A stretch of DNA of 55,142 bases, taken from contig CALMSL010000200.1 in NCBI GenBank assembly GCA_937872445.1, positions 1-55,142 on the forward strand, in the 5' to 3' direction. Positions within the stretch are counted from its first letter, which is position 1; every line of letters begins with the position of its first letter. The stretch is from an uncultured Microbacteriaceae bacterium. Its GTDB lineage: Bacteria; Actinomycetota; Actinomycetes; Actinomycetales; Microbacteriaceae. Made by a program: the position numbers and the translations under genes. Positions 33,761 to 42,915 of the stretch are shown here, one piece after another. The notes below the pieces were generated by a model. The model saw only the letters and a program-made list of their open reading frames with translations, searched no databases and was not told where the DNA came from.

Positions 33761-35278
33761 TTAATCGTCCACCGACATCCGGTACAACTGGCCCAGGTAT
33801 TCGATGAGCGCCCGCGTCGGTGTGCCGGTTGCCCCCTGCGGCCACTCCGCAGACTCCCGTTCCAGATACGCCCCAGAGCCATTGTCGATGTGAGCCCACG
33901 GAAAGCCTCCGGCGAACGGTTCGAGGAATGTGGCGGCAAGTTGCCCGGAGTCCGGCACATCGGCGGCGGCGTTCCTGGAGTCCGCGACCGGTGATGCGAA
34001 CAGGGCGCGGTAGGACGCGTGCAGCGGGAGAACCCATCCGGGATCCCCCGCACCCAGGCCGGCGGAGACCAGTCCGGCACCAAACTCCGGGTCGTTCGTC
34101 CAGCAACCCCACATCGCCGTGCCTACCGCGCCGGAGTCGGTGAGTGTTCCGACATCGATGATGGCCGTCGGGTTCGTTCCCGAAAGCCACGCGATGGCGT
34201 CGGCAAGAACAAGGCGTCCCTCGCAATCGGTATCGACAACCTCGGTGGTCCTCCCGTTCGGGTGAACCACAACGTCGCCCGGCCGCACGGCACTTCCGGA
34301 CGGCATGTTGTCGGCGAGCGGAAGGATGGCGTGGACCGCGGGGCACTCGTTCAGACGAGCCGACGCGACGATCGCGGCGGCGACTGCGGCAGCGCCAGCC
34401 ATATCCGATTTCATCCAGCCGAGCTCCCCCGCATCCTTCTTCAGGTTTATGCCCCCGGAATCGAATGTGATTCCCTTTCCTGCGACCCCCACACCCCGCG
34501 CCTTTGAGCGCGAACGCAGCTCAACAACGCACGGTGGTCGCGCGCTGCCCGCGCCGACGGCGAGAGTCGCACCGAAGCCGTGATGGGAAAGCTTGTCCGC
34601 CGGCCACACCGAGATGTCGAACGCATCCGGGGTGAAGGCCTGCGCGTACGCGACAATCTCGGCAGCCAAATCTGCCGGACCAAGGAGGTTGCTCGGTGTT
34701 TCCACCAATTGGCGCACCCAGTTCGCGGACTCGGCAATGACCGTTCCGCGCACAATGTTCTCCGACACGGTGCCGGAATCGACGCGGGCATCGATCAGCA
34801 GGCAGGCAACGGGACGATCATCATCACTCGCCGTCGACGGGCCGCCACCGCGAGAATACCGATAGTCGCCGAGTCCGATGCCTTCGGTTACCGCCCGAAC
34901 CGCCGCGGCCCGGTCATCCAATTCGAGCGCAAGGGTGCTCGTGAACGTCTCGGACTTCAGTAGGCGCGCCGAGCGGAATGCGGCGGCGCGAAGCACGTCG
35001 GCCGTCACCGCAGCTCGTTCGCCCAGGCCAACCATCAGAAGCGTGACTCTCGTGCCGTCGCCCGCAAGGGCCATGCGCGTGCTCTGCCCCGAATCAGCAT
35101 GGAAACCCGGGTCAACGGGATCCATTGCCCCAGGTTCCAGGCCAAGTGCCTGCGCGAGCGCCCTCCCTCCGGCGCCGAACATCGGCCCGTGGGGAGTTGC
35201 GTACGCCCCGACCACCGCGATCGCCGACGTCAGGTCGTCATCAAACTCCGCGGTGGTGACCGGTACGACGTGTCGCAC
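33761..35278 (-). CDS. leucyl aminopeptidase, M17 family
   Basis: 505 residues. Metal and catalytic residues are visible in VAGKGITFDSGGINLK, MKSDMAGAAAV and the family signature, here VDTDCEGRLVL in place of NTDAEGRL, with the metal-binding D and E kept. The Asn-to-Asp and Ala-to-Cys changes mark a divergent branch. It is a cytosolic hexameric enzyme that removes N-terminal residues from peptides. It starts 4 nt after the stop of the binding-protein gene, so it is expressed with the importer. Confidence 0.9.
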   Translation of the reverse strand: MRHVVPVTTAEFDDDLTSAIAVVGAYATPHGPMFGAGGRALAQALGLEPGAMDPVDPGFHADSGQSTRMALAGDGTRVTLLMVGLGERAAVTADVLRAAAFRSARLLKSETFTSTLALELDDRAAAVRAVTEGIGLGDYRYSRGGGPSTASDDDRPVACLLIDARVDSGTVSENIVRGTVIAESANWVRQLVETPSNLLGPADLAAEIVAYAQAFTPDAFDISVWPADKLSHHGFGATLAVGAGSARPPCVVELRSRSKARGVGVAGKGITFDSGGINLKKDAGELGWMKSDMAGAAAVAAAIVASARLNECPAVHAILPLADNMPSGSAVRPGDVVVHPNGRTTEVVDTDCEGRLVLADAIAWLSGTNPTAIIDVGTLTDSGAVGTAMWGCWTNDPEFGAGLVSAGLGAGDPGWVLPLHASYRALFASPVADSRNAAADVPDSGQLAATFLEPFAGGFPWAHIDNGSGAYLERESAEWPQGATGTPTRALIEYLGQLYRMSVDD

Positions 35279-35282
35279 CGGC

Positions 35283-36944
35283 TCAACCCACCTTGTGTAC
35301 CTGCAGCAGGGTCTGGGTCGACAGGTTGTTGACAGAGCCGACCAGCGGAGACATCACGAAACCGGTCCACTTCGGACTGTGCGCTTCGATAATGTCCTGG
35401 TAGACCAACACGATGTAGGGCCGGTCGTTGAACGCGATCTGCTGCATCTCATTGATCGTGGCCTGCCGTTGCGCACGGTCAGTCTCCGTCCCCTGCTTCA
35501 GGTAAAGCGCATCGTAAGCGGGGTTGCAGTAGCCACTGTCACTGTTGTTTCCCCACTGAGCGCACGTGAGAACGCTGAGGATGAAGTCCGGATCCACGGG
35601 TGGAATCCAGTCCCACATCGCGAGGTCATATCCGGTGTACATGTTGTCAGACCCGTTGATCGCGGTCGTCGCCGCGTCGGTGTCCATTTTGCGCATCTGA
35701 AGGTCGATGCCGATCTGCTTGAAGCTGGTCTGAATGATCTGGAACATCCGGTCACCGGCCCCATTGATCTCGGTGGGGAAGATCACCGGGTAGGACATCG
35801 GATGACCATCAGCCACCCTGATGCCGTCCGCGCCCTTCGTATACCCCAAACCATCGAGGATGGCGTTGGCCTTGCTCAGGTCGTACGGCAGGGCTTGGAT
35901 GGACGGATCCTGCCAACCGGTCACGGGTGCAACGATTGTCGAGCCGGGTTTCGCAAACCCCAGCCAGGCGGTCTTGATCATTTCCTGGCGGTCCATCGCG
36001 TACTCGAATGCTTTGCGGACCTCAGGGTTCAGAAGCTCCCGGTTCTTCGTCTTCTTCGGGTTGGTGTTGATAATGAAGTCGTAGTAACCGGTGTTCTGCC
36101 CGGTGTCCACCACCATGCCGGCCTTCTTGAGCGTATCGACGGAGGTTGCCTGCGTCGACTCGCCGATCATGTCGACCTGCCCGGTCTTGAGGGCGGTGAC
36201 CATCGCGTCGCCATTGGCAAACATCTGAATTCCGAAGCCACTGATTTTCGGTTTCGTGGGACCCCACCAGTTCGGGTTGGTGCTGAACAGCGCAAGTTGA
36301 TCTTTGGTGTACTTGGTCAACTCAAACGGTCCGCCCGACACCATCGGGGCACCGTTTTGGAACGTGGTGATGTCTTTGCCGTCTCCGGTCGCAAGCTTCG
36401 ACCACACCTGCTGCGGAAGAATGTGCACGGCCTGCATCTGCGTGAGCACGTTCGCCACCGGGCTGTCGTAGGTAAGGACCAGCGTGTTGTCATCGGTGGC
36501 TACCGCCGTCTTGAGGTGCGCGACCCATCCCGCCAATTGACCTGTCGGCCCATCCTGATATTTGACCATCATGGTCATGGTGAACGCCGCATCCTTGGCC
36601 GTGAGCGGAGCACCGTCTGACCACTTCGCGTTCTTGACCGTATGGAACGTCCAGGTCAGACCGTCCGCCGAGGTATCCCAGCTCGTCGCGAACGCGGGAA
36701 TGATCTTCAAATCCTTGTCATATTCCGTCAGATGAGGATAGACATACTGATAGACCACGCTGCTGTAGTCGGAGCTTGAGACGAACGGATTGAGCGAGTC
36801 GATTGCCGCACTCACTCCGATGCGCAGAACATCGTTCGAGGGCCCGGCGCTGGGCGCGCACCCCGCGAGCCCAACTGCCAGAACGGATGCTGACACGATT
36901 GCGACCAGACGCCGTGTAAATTTCATCTGAAGTTGTCCCATCAT
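35283..36944 (-). CDS. peptide-binding lipoprotein of an ABC importer (SBP family 5)
   Basis: 553 residues. Signal peptide with lipobox LAGC, then a family-5 binding fold (VLRIGVSAAIDSLNPFVSS; LTWTFHTVKNAKWSDGAPLTAKD, the W-S-D-G-x-P-L hallmark). It should capture peptides or opine-like amino acid conjugates outside the cell. ATG 36944 follows AAGG by 5 nt; ATG 36926 is an alternative. Divergent from the permease genes; an imperfect operator lies in the shared promoter region. Confidence 0.92.
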   Translation of the reverse strand: MMGQLQMKFTRRLVAIVSASVLAVGLAGCAPSAGPSNDVLRIGVSAAIDSLNPFVSSSDYSSVVYQYVYPHLTEYDKDLKIIPAFATSWDTSADGLTWTFHTVKNAKWSDGAPLTAKDAAFTMTMMVKYQDGPTGQLAGWVAHLKTAVATDDNTLVLTYDSPVANVLTQMQAVHILPQQVWSKLATGDGKDITTFQNGAPMVSGGPFELTKYTKDQLALFSTNPNWWGPTKPKISGFGIQMFANGDAMVTALKTGQVDMIGESTQATSVDTLKKAGMVVDTGQNTGYYDFIINTNPKKTKNRELLNPEVRKAFEYAMDRQEMIKTAWLGFAKPGSTIVAPVTGWQDPSIQALPYDLSKANAILDGLGYTKGADGIRVADGHPMSYPVIFPTEINGAGDRMFQIIQTSFKQIGIDLQMRKMDTDAATTAINGSDNMYTGYDLAMWDWIPPVDPDFILSVLTCAQWGNNSDSGYCNPAYDALYLKQGTETDRAQRQATINEMQQIAFNDRPYIVLVYQDIIEAHSPKWTGFVMSPLVGSVNNLSTQTLLQVHKVG

Positions 36945-36970
36945 TCAAGCCTTGCCAAATATCTTCTAGC

Positions 36971-36986
36971 GCTTAGTATGATGACT
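36971..36986. promoter_or_regulatory. second, imperfect GntR-type site in the importer promoter region
   Basis: GCTTAGTATGATGACT matches the perfect site at 33743 in 11 of 16 positions, including CTTAGTAT. It lies between the binding-protein gene and the permease genes, so both directions could be controlled. Confidence 0.5.
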
Positions 36987-37023
36987 TCAACCTGAATCGT
37001 CAACCCCGGGAAGAAGGTCGCGC

Positions 37024-37986
37024 ATGCACTTGGGCGGCTACGTGTGGAAACGGTCAGTGTTTGCGATCGTCACCATCTTCGTCGCGCTGAGCTTCAATTT
37101 CGTCCTGTTCCGCGTGCTGCCCGGTTCGGCAGTAAGCAGCCTCGCCCGGGTTCCCCATGCCTCCGCCGAGTTGAAACATGCCCTGGAGGCGCAATTCGGC
37201 CTGGACAAGCCGGTGTGGGAACAGTACTTTCTGTATCTTCGCGAACTGCTGCACGGAAACCTGGGCGTGTCCTTCGCCAACCGTCAACCCGTGTCTGCGA
37301 ACCTGCTCGAAGCATTCGGCAACACGCTTCCGCTCGTGGCAACGGGAACTGTGATCGCCATCGTCCTGGGAATCGCGACCGGCATCTATTCTGCTGTGCG
37401 GCGTGGCACGGTCGGTGAAACCGTGTCGACAAATCTTGCGGTGCTCTTTTACGCGTTCCCCACCCAATTCCTCGGCATGATGCTTCTCATCCTTTTCGCG
37501 GGCTATCTCCCCTCGGTAGGAATGAGCGACCCGTTCGCTGTCGGATTCAGCCCAGGGGAGCAATTCGTCGACGTGCTCCGCCACCTCATCCTCCCGGTGA
37601 CGACGCTCATCCTCACGCTCTATGCCGAAAACACCCTCATCGTGCGATCGGCAATGCTGGAAACCCTCGGCGAGGACTACATTCTGACGGCCCGGGCCAA
37701 GGGTCTTCCCCTGCGCAGAATCATTTCTTCCTATGCGCTGCGAAACGCGATGCTCCCCATCGTGACGCAAGTCGCGCTCACCCTCGGTTCGATCGTCACC
37801 GGGGCGATCCTCATCGAGGTGATTTTCTCCTGGCCCGGAATCGGTCGCGCTCTCTACTCTGCGGTCCTCAGCCGTGACTACCCTATGCTTCAGGGCGGGT
37901 TCCTCGTCGTCACGGTCACCGTGGTTCTGCTCAACTACCTGGCCGACCTGCTCTACTACCGACTTGACCCGAGGTTGACGAGATGA
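37024..37986 (+). CDS. peptide ABC importer permease (DppB type)
   Basis: 320 residues with six membrane helices. It begins with the standard VWKRSVFAIVTIFVALSFNFVLFR helix and carries the EAA loop ILTARAKGLPLRRIISSYALRNAMLP. Forms the translocation channel with the DppC-type permease encoded 8 nt downstream. Divergent from the binding-protein gene. Confidence 0.92.
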   Translation: MHLGGYVWKRSVFAIVTIFVALSFNFVLFRVLPGSAVSSLARVPHASAELKHALEAQFGLDKPVWEQYFLYLRELLHGNLGVSFANRQPVSANLLEAFGNTLPLVATGTVIAIVLGIATGIYSAVRRGTVGETVSTNLAVLFYAFPTQFLGMMLLILFAGYLPSVGMSDPFAVGFSPGEQFVDVLRHLILPVTTLILTLYAENTLIVRSAMLETLGEDYILTARAKGLPLRRIISSYALRNAMLPIVTQVALTLGSIVTGAILIEVIFSWPGIGRALYSAVLSRDYPMLQGGFLVVTVTVVLLNYLADLLYYRLDPRLTR

Positions 37987-37994
37987 GGCACTAG

Positions 37995-38939
37995 ATGACC
38001 GGGCCAGAAGCGGGAAAGGCCTCTGCGGCACGACGCCGAAGCGCGTGGAGCGGCGTCGGTGCTGCCCTGACGCGTCCCGCAGCAATCATCGGACTCGGGA
38101 TCATCGGGTTCTTTCTGGTCCTCTCGATATTTGCGCAGTGGATTCAGCCATACAGTTCCAGCACGCCCAGTTGCGGCGTGTTCGATCCACCCTCACCCGC
38201 GCACTGGCTCGGCTGCGACGATGGCGGAATCGACGTATTGAGTCTGGTCATTCAGGGGGGCCAGGTATCGATGTTCGTCGGATTCACCTCCGCGGGAATG
38301 GCCATCATCATCGGCAGCATTTTCGGCATCCTGTCCGGATACTTCGGCGGGTGGATCGATACGGTCCTCATGCGAATCACCGACTACTTCATCGTCATTC
38401 CGCAAATCGTGCTCATGATCGTCGTTGCCGCCGTCTGGGGCCCGAGCCTCAGCCACGTCATCATCGTCATCGGCGCCCTGCTGTGGACCAGCACGGCGCG
38501 CGTCATCCGTGCACAGGTCAAGACGCTCCGCGAGCGCACCTACATCCACCGAGTCGAATCGCTTGGCGCCGGGCACCTGCGGATCATTTGGCGACACATA
38601 GTGCCGCAACTCGCCCCCCTGCTGATCGCAAACGCCGTTCTCGCCGTCACGGTGGCCATCTTCAACGAAACCGCGCTGGCGTTCCTCGGCCTTTCGGATC
38701 CGACCGCAGTCACCTGGGGGACCATCATGGAGCATGCGTTCGATCGCAATGCGATCAGCGCCGGCGCGTGGTGGGCAATCGTACCGGCAGGACTCTGCGT
38801 TGCGGCCGTGATCGTCGGTGCGTACCTGTGGGGAACATCCATTGAGGACGCGCTCAATCCGCGGCTGCGAATCTCGTACCTGTCCGCACGGAGCTGGCGA
38901 TTGCGGCCGCTCGTTGGTCGAGGACCGGACGCGCTATGA
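37995..38939 (+). CDS. peptide ABC importer permease (DppC type)
   Basis: 314 residues. An N-terminal charged segment precedes six helices, with the EAA-type loop IHRVESLGAGHLRIIWRHI and the DppC-typical ETALAFLGLSDPTAVTWG near the end. GAGG lies 6 nt before ATG 37995. Overlaps the ATPase gene by 4 nt. Confidence 0.92.
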   Translation: MTGPEAGKASAARRRSAWSGVGAALTRPAAIIGLGIIGFFLVLSIFAQWIQPYSSSTPSCGVFDPPSPAHWLGCDDGGIDVLSLVIQGGQVSMFVGFTSAGMAIIIGSIFGILSGYFGGWIDTVLMRITDYFIVIPQIVLMIVVAAVWGPSLSHVIIVIGALLWTSTARVIRAQVKTLRERTYIHRVESLGAGHLRIIWRHIVPQLAPLLIANAVLAVTVAIFNETALAFLGLSDPTAVTWGTIMEHAFDRNAISAGAWWAIVPAGLCVAAVIVGAYLWGTSIEDALNPRLRISYLSARSWRLRPLVGRGPDAL

Positions 38940-40630
38940 ATCGAGAAACGCTCCGGGATGCGCCCGACGGCGCCGAAACCCTCGACGCGATGCCAGCGCT
39001 CCAGATCAAAGGCCTCAACGTCTGGTTCAACTCGGCACGGGACCGCAAGCACGCAACGGAAAGCCACGTGGTTCGCGGAATCGACCTCGCGATAGCGGCG
39101 GGCGAACGCGTCGGCCTGGTCGGCGAATCCGGATGCGGGAAAACGACCACGATTCTTGCCGCAATGGGCCTCCTGCCCGCGAGCGCGAGCGTGTCCGGCG
39201 AGGTGATTCTCGACGGCAGGAACATCATCGCGGACGGCGAGTCGGGAATCCAGCCGCACCGGTGGCGGGACATCGCCATGGTGTTCCAGGGCGCCATGAG
39301 CGCCTTCAACCCGGTGAAAACGATCGGCTGGCAAATTCAGGAAGCACTTCAGTTCCACGATATTGCCAGCGGAGCGGCCGCTGCCTCCAGAGTCGTCCAG
39401 CTGCTCGGTATGGTTGGACTCGCCGAACAGGATGCCCAAAGCTTTCCCCACCAACTTTCCGGCGGGATGAAACAACGCGCGATGATTGCGATGGCTCTCG
39501 CGTGCAACCCCAAGGTCCTCCTCGCCGACGAACCGACGACAGCGCTGGACGTGGTGGTGCAGGACCAGATCCTGAAACTCCTCGTCAGGCTCTCCGAAGA
39601 GCTCAATCTCGCACTGATTCTGGTGACCCACGACCTTGGAGTGGTGGCGCAAACCTGCACGAGAGCGGCCGTGATGCTGGAGGGCGAGATCGTCGAGGCG
39701 GGCGTCGTCGATGACCTCTACCGCCGGCCTCAGCATCCCTACACCCGTTCCCTGTTCGAAGCCACGCCAAACCTCGCCGACAGTCGGCAGGGCGCCGAGG
39801 AGGTCGGAACGGCAACCGGCCACTTGCTCGAGGTGACCGACGTTCGGACCATCTACGCCGGGCACCGGCGGGTACGGAAGGGCGCAACGCAGACTGCCGC
39901 CGTCGACGGAGTGAGCCTTCACGTGGATCAGGGTGAAATGGTTGCGCTCGTCGGCCAGTCGGGTTGCGGGAAAACGACAACCCTTCACAACATCATGGGA
40001 ATGCTCCCGGTGAACGAGGGTTCGATCACCATCAATGCCCAGGAAGTCACCACGCTCACCCCCCGACAGTGGCGTGCGCTGCGCCGGGACGTGCAGATGA
40101 TCTACCAGGACCCCTACGAGTCGCTCGACGTGCGTTTCCGGGTCTCCGACACGGTGCAGGAACCGTTGTTGATCCACCGAATCGGAAACTCCCAGGCAGA
40201 GCGAATGGACATGGTGAATGCGGCTCTCCGGGATGTTGGTCTGGCGCCGGAGGACTATGCCCAGCGATACCCGCACGAGTTGTCCGGCGGCCAGCGTCAG
40301 CGCGTTGCCATCGCGGCAAGCCTCGTCCTCAGGCCGAAATTGCTTCTGGCCGACGAGCCGGTTTCCATGCTTGACGTGTCCGTGCGCACCGGAATTCTCG
40401 AACTCCTCGATCGCCTGCGTCACGAGCACCAGGTCGGAATCCTGATGATCACCCACGACCTGTCGACGGCAGCGAAGTATGCCGACCGGATCATCGTCAT
40501 GCGCGAGGGAAGAGTTGTTGAAACGGGAGAGCCGTGGCAGATCATCCACGCCCCGAGGACCGACTACACGCGACAACTCATCGAGAGCGTCCCCAGCCCG
40601 GACCCGAGGTCACGGCACGTCGTCGAGTAG
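38936..40630 (+). CDS. fused double ATPase of the peptide importer (DppD-DppF type)
   Basis: 564 residues holding two complete ABC domains. Domain 1: GESGCGKTT (~63-71), LSGGMKQR, VLLADEPTTALD. Domain 2: GQSGCGKTT (~342-350), LSGGQRQR, LLLADEPVSMLDVS. Each is followed by the oligopeptide-family region (HPYTRSLFEATPN; DYTRQLIESVP). A fused DppDF removes the need for two genes. The ATG overlaps the DppC gene stop. Confidence 0.93.
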   Translation: MNRETLRDAPDGAETLDAMPALQIKGLNVWFNSARDRKHATESHVVRGIDLAIAAGERVGLVGESGCGKTTTILAAMGLLPASASVSGEVILDGRNIIADGESGIQPHRWRDIAMVFQGAMSAFNPVKTIGWQIQEALQFHDIASGAAAASRVVQLLGMVGLAEQDAQSFPHQLSGGMKQRAMIAMALACNPKVLLADEPTTALDVVVQDQILKLLVRLSEELNLALILVTHDLGVVAQTCTRAAVMLEGEIVEAGVVDDLYRRPQHPYTRSLFEATPNLADSRQGAEEVGTATGHLLEVTDVRTIYAGHRRVRKGATQTAAVDGVSLHVDQGEMVALVGQSGCGKTTTLHNIMGMLPVNEGSITINAQEVTTLTPRQWRALRRDVQMIYQDPYESLDVRFRVSDTVQEPLLIHRIGNSQAERMDMVNAALRDVGLAPEDYAQRYPHELSGGQRQRVAIAASLVLRPKLLLADEPVSMLDVSVRTGILELLDRLRHEHQVGILMITHDLSTAAKYADRIIVMREGRVVETGEPWQIIHAPRTDYTRQLIESVPSPDPRSRHVVE

Positions 40631-40636
40631 TCCGCG

Positions 40637-41482
40637 CTAATCGCCCGACTGGTCCCCAAGCGGTTTGACCGACCAGCGCCCGTCCCCCGCTGATTGGAGC
40701 AGCCTCGGACTTCCGCTGCCCGCGACGTAGAACACAAATTCGTCCGCCGGGTAGCTCTGCTGGTAGCAGTCAAATGCGACGCCGTTGGCATCCGAGCTGA
40801 CGCCCCTGACCCGCACGACACTGCTTTGGCTGGACAGGCCGAGCTTTTCGCGCTCCCAGGCATTGGGGTGATCCACCTGCAGGGATTGCTCCACGAAGTC
40901 GTCGCTGAGACCATAGCGATCGCGAAGGTACCCGTACAGTGACCCGCCAGACCTCAGGTACTCTTCGTCGATCGCGTTGATCCGGCTGAGCGGCAGGACC
41001 GCTCGCTCCAGAACTTTTGGCTCCGCGCCAATCGACCGAAGTCGGGTAATCTCCCACACGGGTTGGCCGGCATCGATTCCGAGAGCCTCCGCGTGATTCG
41101 AACTGGGAAGTCCGACGACAACGCTGAGAAGTTCCGTCGACAATGCCGCGCCCTGTCCGTCCCGTGTCAGGGTGTCGAGCAAAGCGCCGGGGTGAGCCGG
41201 CTCGCTGACGAGCCGCTGAGGAGCGACGAAAGTGCCCACACCCTGATGCCGAACGATTTTCCCGCCGTGCGAGAGCTCGTCGAGTGCCCGGCGCACAGAG
41301 ATCACGCTCACGCCGGCAAGCTCGGCGAGCTCGACGGTGCTCGGCAGCTTGTCGCCCTCGCGGAGTCCGCGCTCCTCGATGAGCTCAAGAACCATGTCGT
41401 AGACATGTTGGTACCGCAACTGGCGCGGTGCAGGGACTTGCGACGTGGCATTCCGCGTGCGCCGCCTGGTGTCGGCTGCCAA
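40637..41482 (-). CDS. GntR-family regulator (HutC subfamily, UTRA domain)
   Basis: 281 residues. Winged helix at ~20-85 (YQHVYDMVLELIEERGLREG, LPSTVELAELAGVSVISVRRALDELSHGGKIVRHQGVGTF), then a UTRA ligand domain (ALLPLSRI-like VLERAVLPLSRINAI, YLRDRYGL). I chose TTG 41482 because AAAGGAGGG sits 3-4 nt upstream; GTG 41503 lies before that site. It is at the end of the importer operon in convergent direction and is the obvious regulator of the palindromes at 33743 and 36971. Confidence 0.9.
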   Translation of the reverse strand: MAADTRRRTRNATSQVPAPRQLRYQHVYDMVLELIEERGLREGDKLPSTVELAELAGVSVISVRRALDELSHGGKIVRHQGVGTFVAPQRLVSEPAHPGALLDTLTRDGQGAALSTELLSVVVGLPSSNHAEALGIDAGQPVWEITRLRSIGAEPKVLERAVLPLSRINAIDEEYLRSGGSLYGYLRDRYGLSDDFVEQSLQVDHPNAWEREKLGLSSQSSVVRVRGVSSDANGVAFDCYQQSYPADEFVFYVAGSGSPRLLQSAGDGRWSVKPLGDQSGD

Positions 41483-41551
41483 TTGCCCTCCTTTGGCCCT
41501 CACGACCGAACGTGACTCGCCAGCGCGTCGGTTCTACCGCACAGATTACCA

Positions 41552-41593
41552 AGTACCGAGTGGAGGCCCGCTTGCGTGCCCCCACTCGGTACT
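41552..41593 (-). terminator. terminator-like hairpin after rplA
   Basis: Perfect 12-bp arms AGTACCGAGTGG (41552-41563) and CCACTCGGTACT (41582-41593) with an 18-nt loop, 33 nt past the rplA stop. No T-run follows, so termination efficiency is uncertain. Confidence 0.6.
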
Positions 41594-41625
41594 GGTTCGA
41601 CCAATCGTGTTCGCGACGGCGAGCG

Positions 41626-42315
41626 CTACAGAGCGGTGACGTCCAGCGGGATGCCGGGGCCGAACGTGGTCGACACGGTGCCCTTCAGCACGTAACGCCC
41701 CTTCGACGAACTCGGCTTCGAGCGAACGATCTCGTCGAGCGCCGCGGCAGCGTTCTCGGCGAGCTGGTCCTCGGTGAACGAGGCCTTCCCGACGATGAAG
41801 TGCACGTTGGAGTGCTTGTCGACACGGAACTCGATCTTGCCGCCCTTGATGTCGGAGACGGCCTTCGCCGGGTCCGGCGTGACCGTGCCGGTCTTCGGGT
41901 TCGGCATGAGGCCGCGCGGGCCCAACACCTTTCCGAGGCGGCCAACCTGACCCATGAGCTCCGGGGTCGAGACAGCTGCGTCGAAGTTCGTGTATCCGCC
42001 GGCGACCTTCTCGATCAGCTCGGACCCGCCCACCTCATCCGCGCCGGCAGCAAGCGCCGCCTCGGCGGCCGGGCCGGTGGCAAACACGATGACGCGGGCG
42101 GTCTTGCCCGTGCCGTGCGGCAGGATGACGGTGCCGCGCACCATCTGGTCGGCCTTGCGGGGGTCCACGCCGAGCTTCAGCGCAACCTCGACGGTGGAGT
42201 CGAACTTCGCGGAACCGGTCGTGCGGGCGATGCTCATCGCCTCACGCGGCGTGTAGTACCTGCCGGCCTCCATCTTGTCGACGGCGGCGCGATATGCCTT
42301 GGATTTCGTAGCCAT
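41626..42315 (-). CDS. rplA: 50S ribosomal protein L1
   Basis: 229 residues. Bacterial L1 signatures are complete: [25 protein letters not shown], the [18 protein letters not shown] loop and the C-terminal [16 protein letters not shown]. It binds 23S rRNA at the E-site stalk and, in many bacteria, represses its own rplK-rplA mRNA. Two nt separate its start from the rplK stop. Here it is not followed by rplJ. Confidence 0.98.
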   Translation of the reverse strand: MATKSKAYRAAVDKMEAGRYYTPREAMSIARTTGSAKFDSTVEVALKLGVDPRKADQMVRGTVILPHGTGKTARVIVFATGPAAEAALAAGADEVGGSELIEKVAGGYTNFDAAVSTPELMGQVGRLGKVLGPRGLMPNPKTGTVTPDPAKAVSDIKGGKIEFRVDKHSNVHFIVGKASFTEDQLAENAAAALDEIVRSKPSSSKGRYVLKGTVSTTFGPGIPLDVTAL

Positions 42316-42317
42316 GA

Positions 42318-42749
42318 TTACGCCTCCACCGTGATCCCCATCGACCGGGCGGTGCCCGCGATGATTTTCTCTGCAGCCTCGATGTCGTTCGCGTTCAGAT
42401 CGTCCATTTTCGTTTCGGCGATCTGGCGAAGCGACTCTTTGGACAGCTTCCCGACCTTCTCCAGGTGCGGCGTGCCGGAGCCCTTCTTGACGCCAGCGGC
42501 CTTCTTGATGAGCTCGGCGGCGGGCGGAGTCTTCAGGATGAACGTGAACGAGCGGTCCTCGTACACGGTGATCTCTACCGGGATGACGTTGCCCCGCTGC
42601 GACTCGGTCGCCGCGTTGTACGCCTTGCAGAACTCCATGATGTTCACGCCGTGCTGGCCCAGCGCCGGCCCGATGGGCGGTGCAGGGTTCGCGGCGCCGG
42701 CCTGGATCTGGAGCTTGATCAGCCCAGCGACCTTCTTCTTCGGTGCCAT
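42318..42749 (-). CDS. rplK: 50S ribosomal protein L11
   Basis: 143 residues, standard length. [22 protein letters not shown] and the C-terminal RNA-binding [25 protein letters not shown] are diagnostic. ATG 42749 was chosen: AAAAGGA lies 6 nt upstream, and the extra residues from ATG 42773 are not part of L11. Forms the GTPase-associated centre with L10/L12. Confidence 0.98.
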   Translation of the reverse strand: MAPKKKVAGLIKLQIQAGAANPAPPIGPALGQHGVNIMEFCKAYNAATESQRGNVIPVEITVYEDRSFTFILKTPPAAELIKKAAGVKKGSGTPHLEKVGKLSKESLRQIAETKMDDLNANDIEAAEKIIAGTARSMGITVEA

Positions 42750-42915
42750 TGTTTTTCCTTTTCTCTCGAACATCCGAACCGGATGCTCTCCCGCACTTCA
42801 GGCCAATCCTGAAAGCGGTGGGTAACCGAGCGAGTCTAGCCGATCTGCGACGCGACCGCGCTCGTGTTGCTGAGCGGACGACGCGCGCCGCAGGAGCGGC
42901 GGCGCGCCAATCAGC

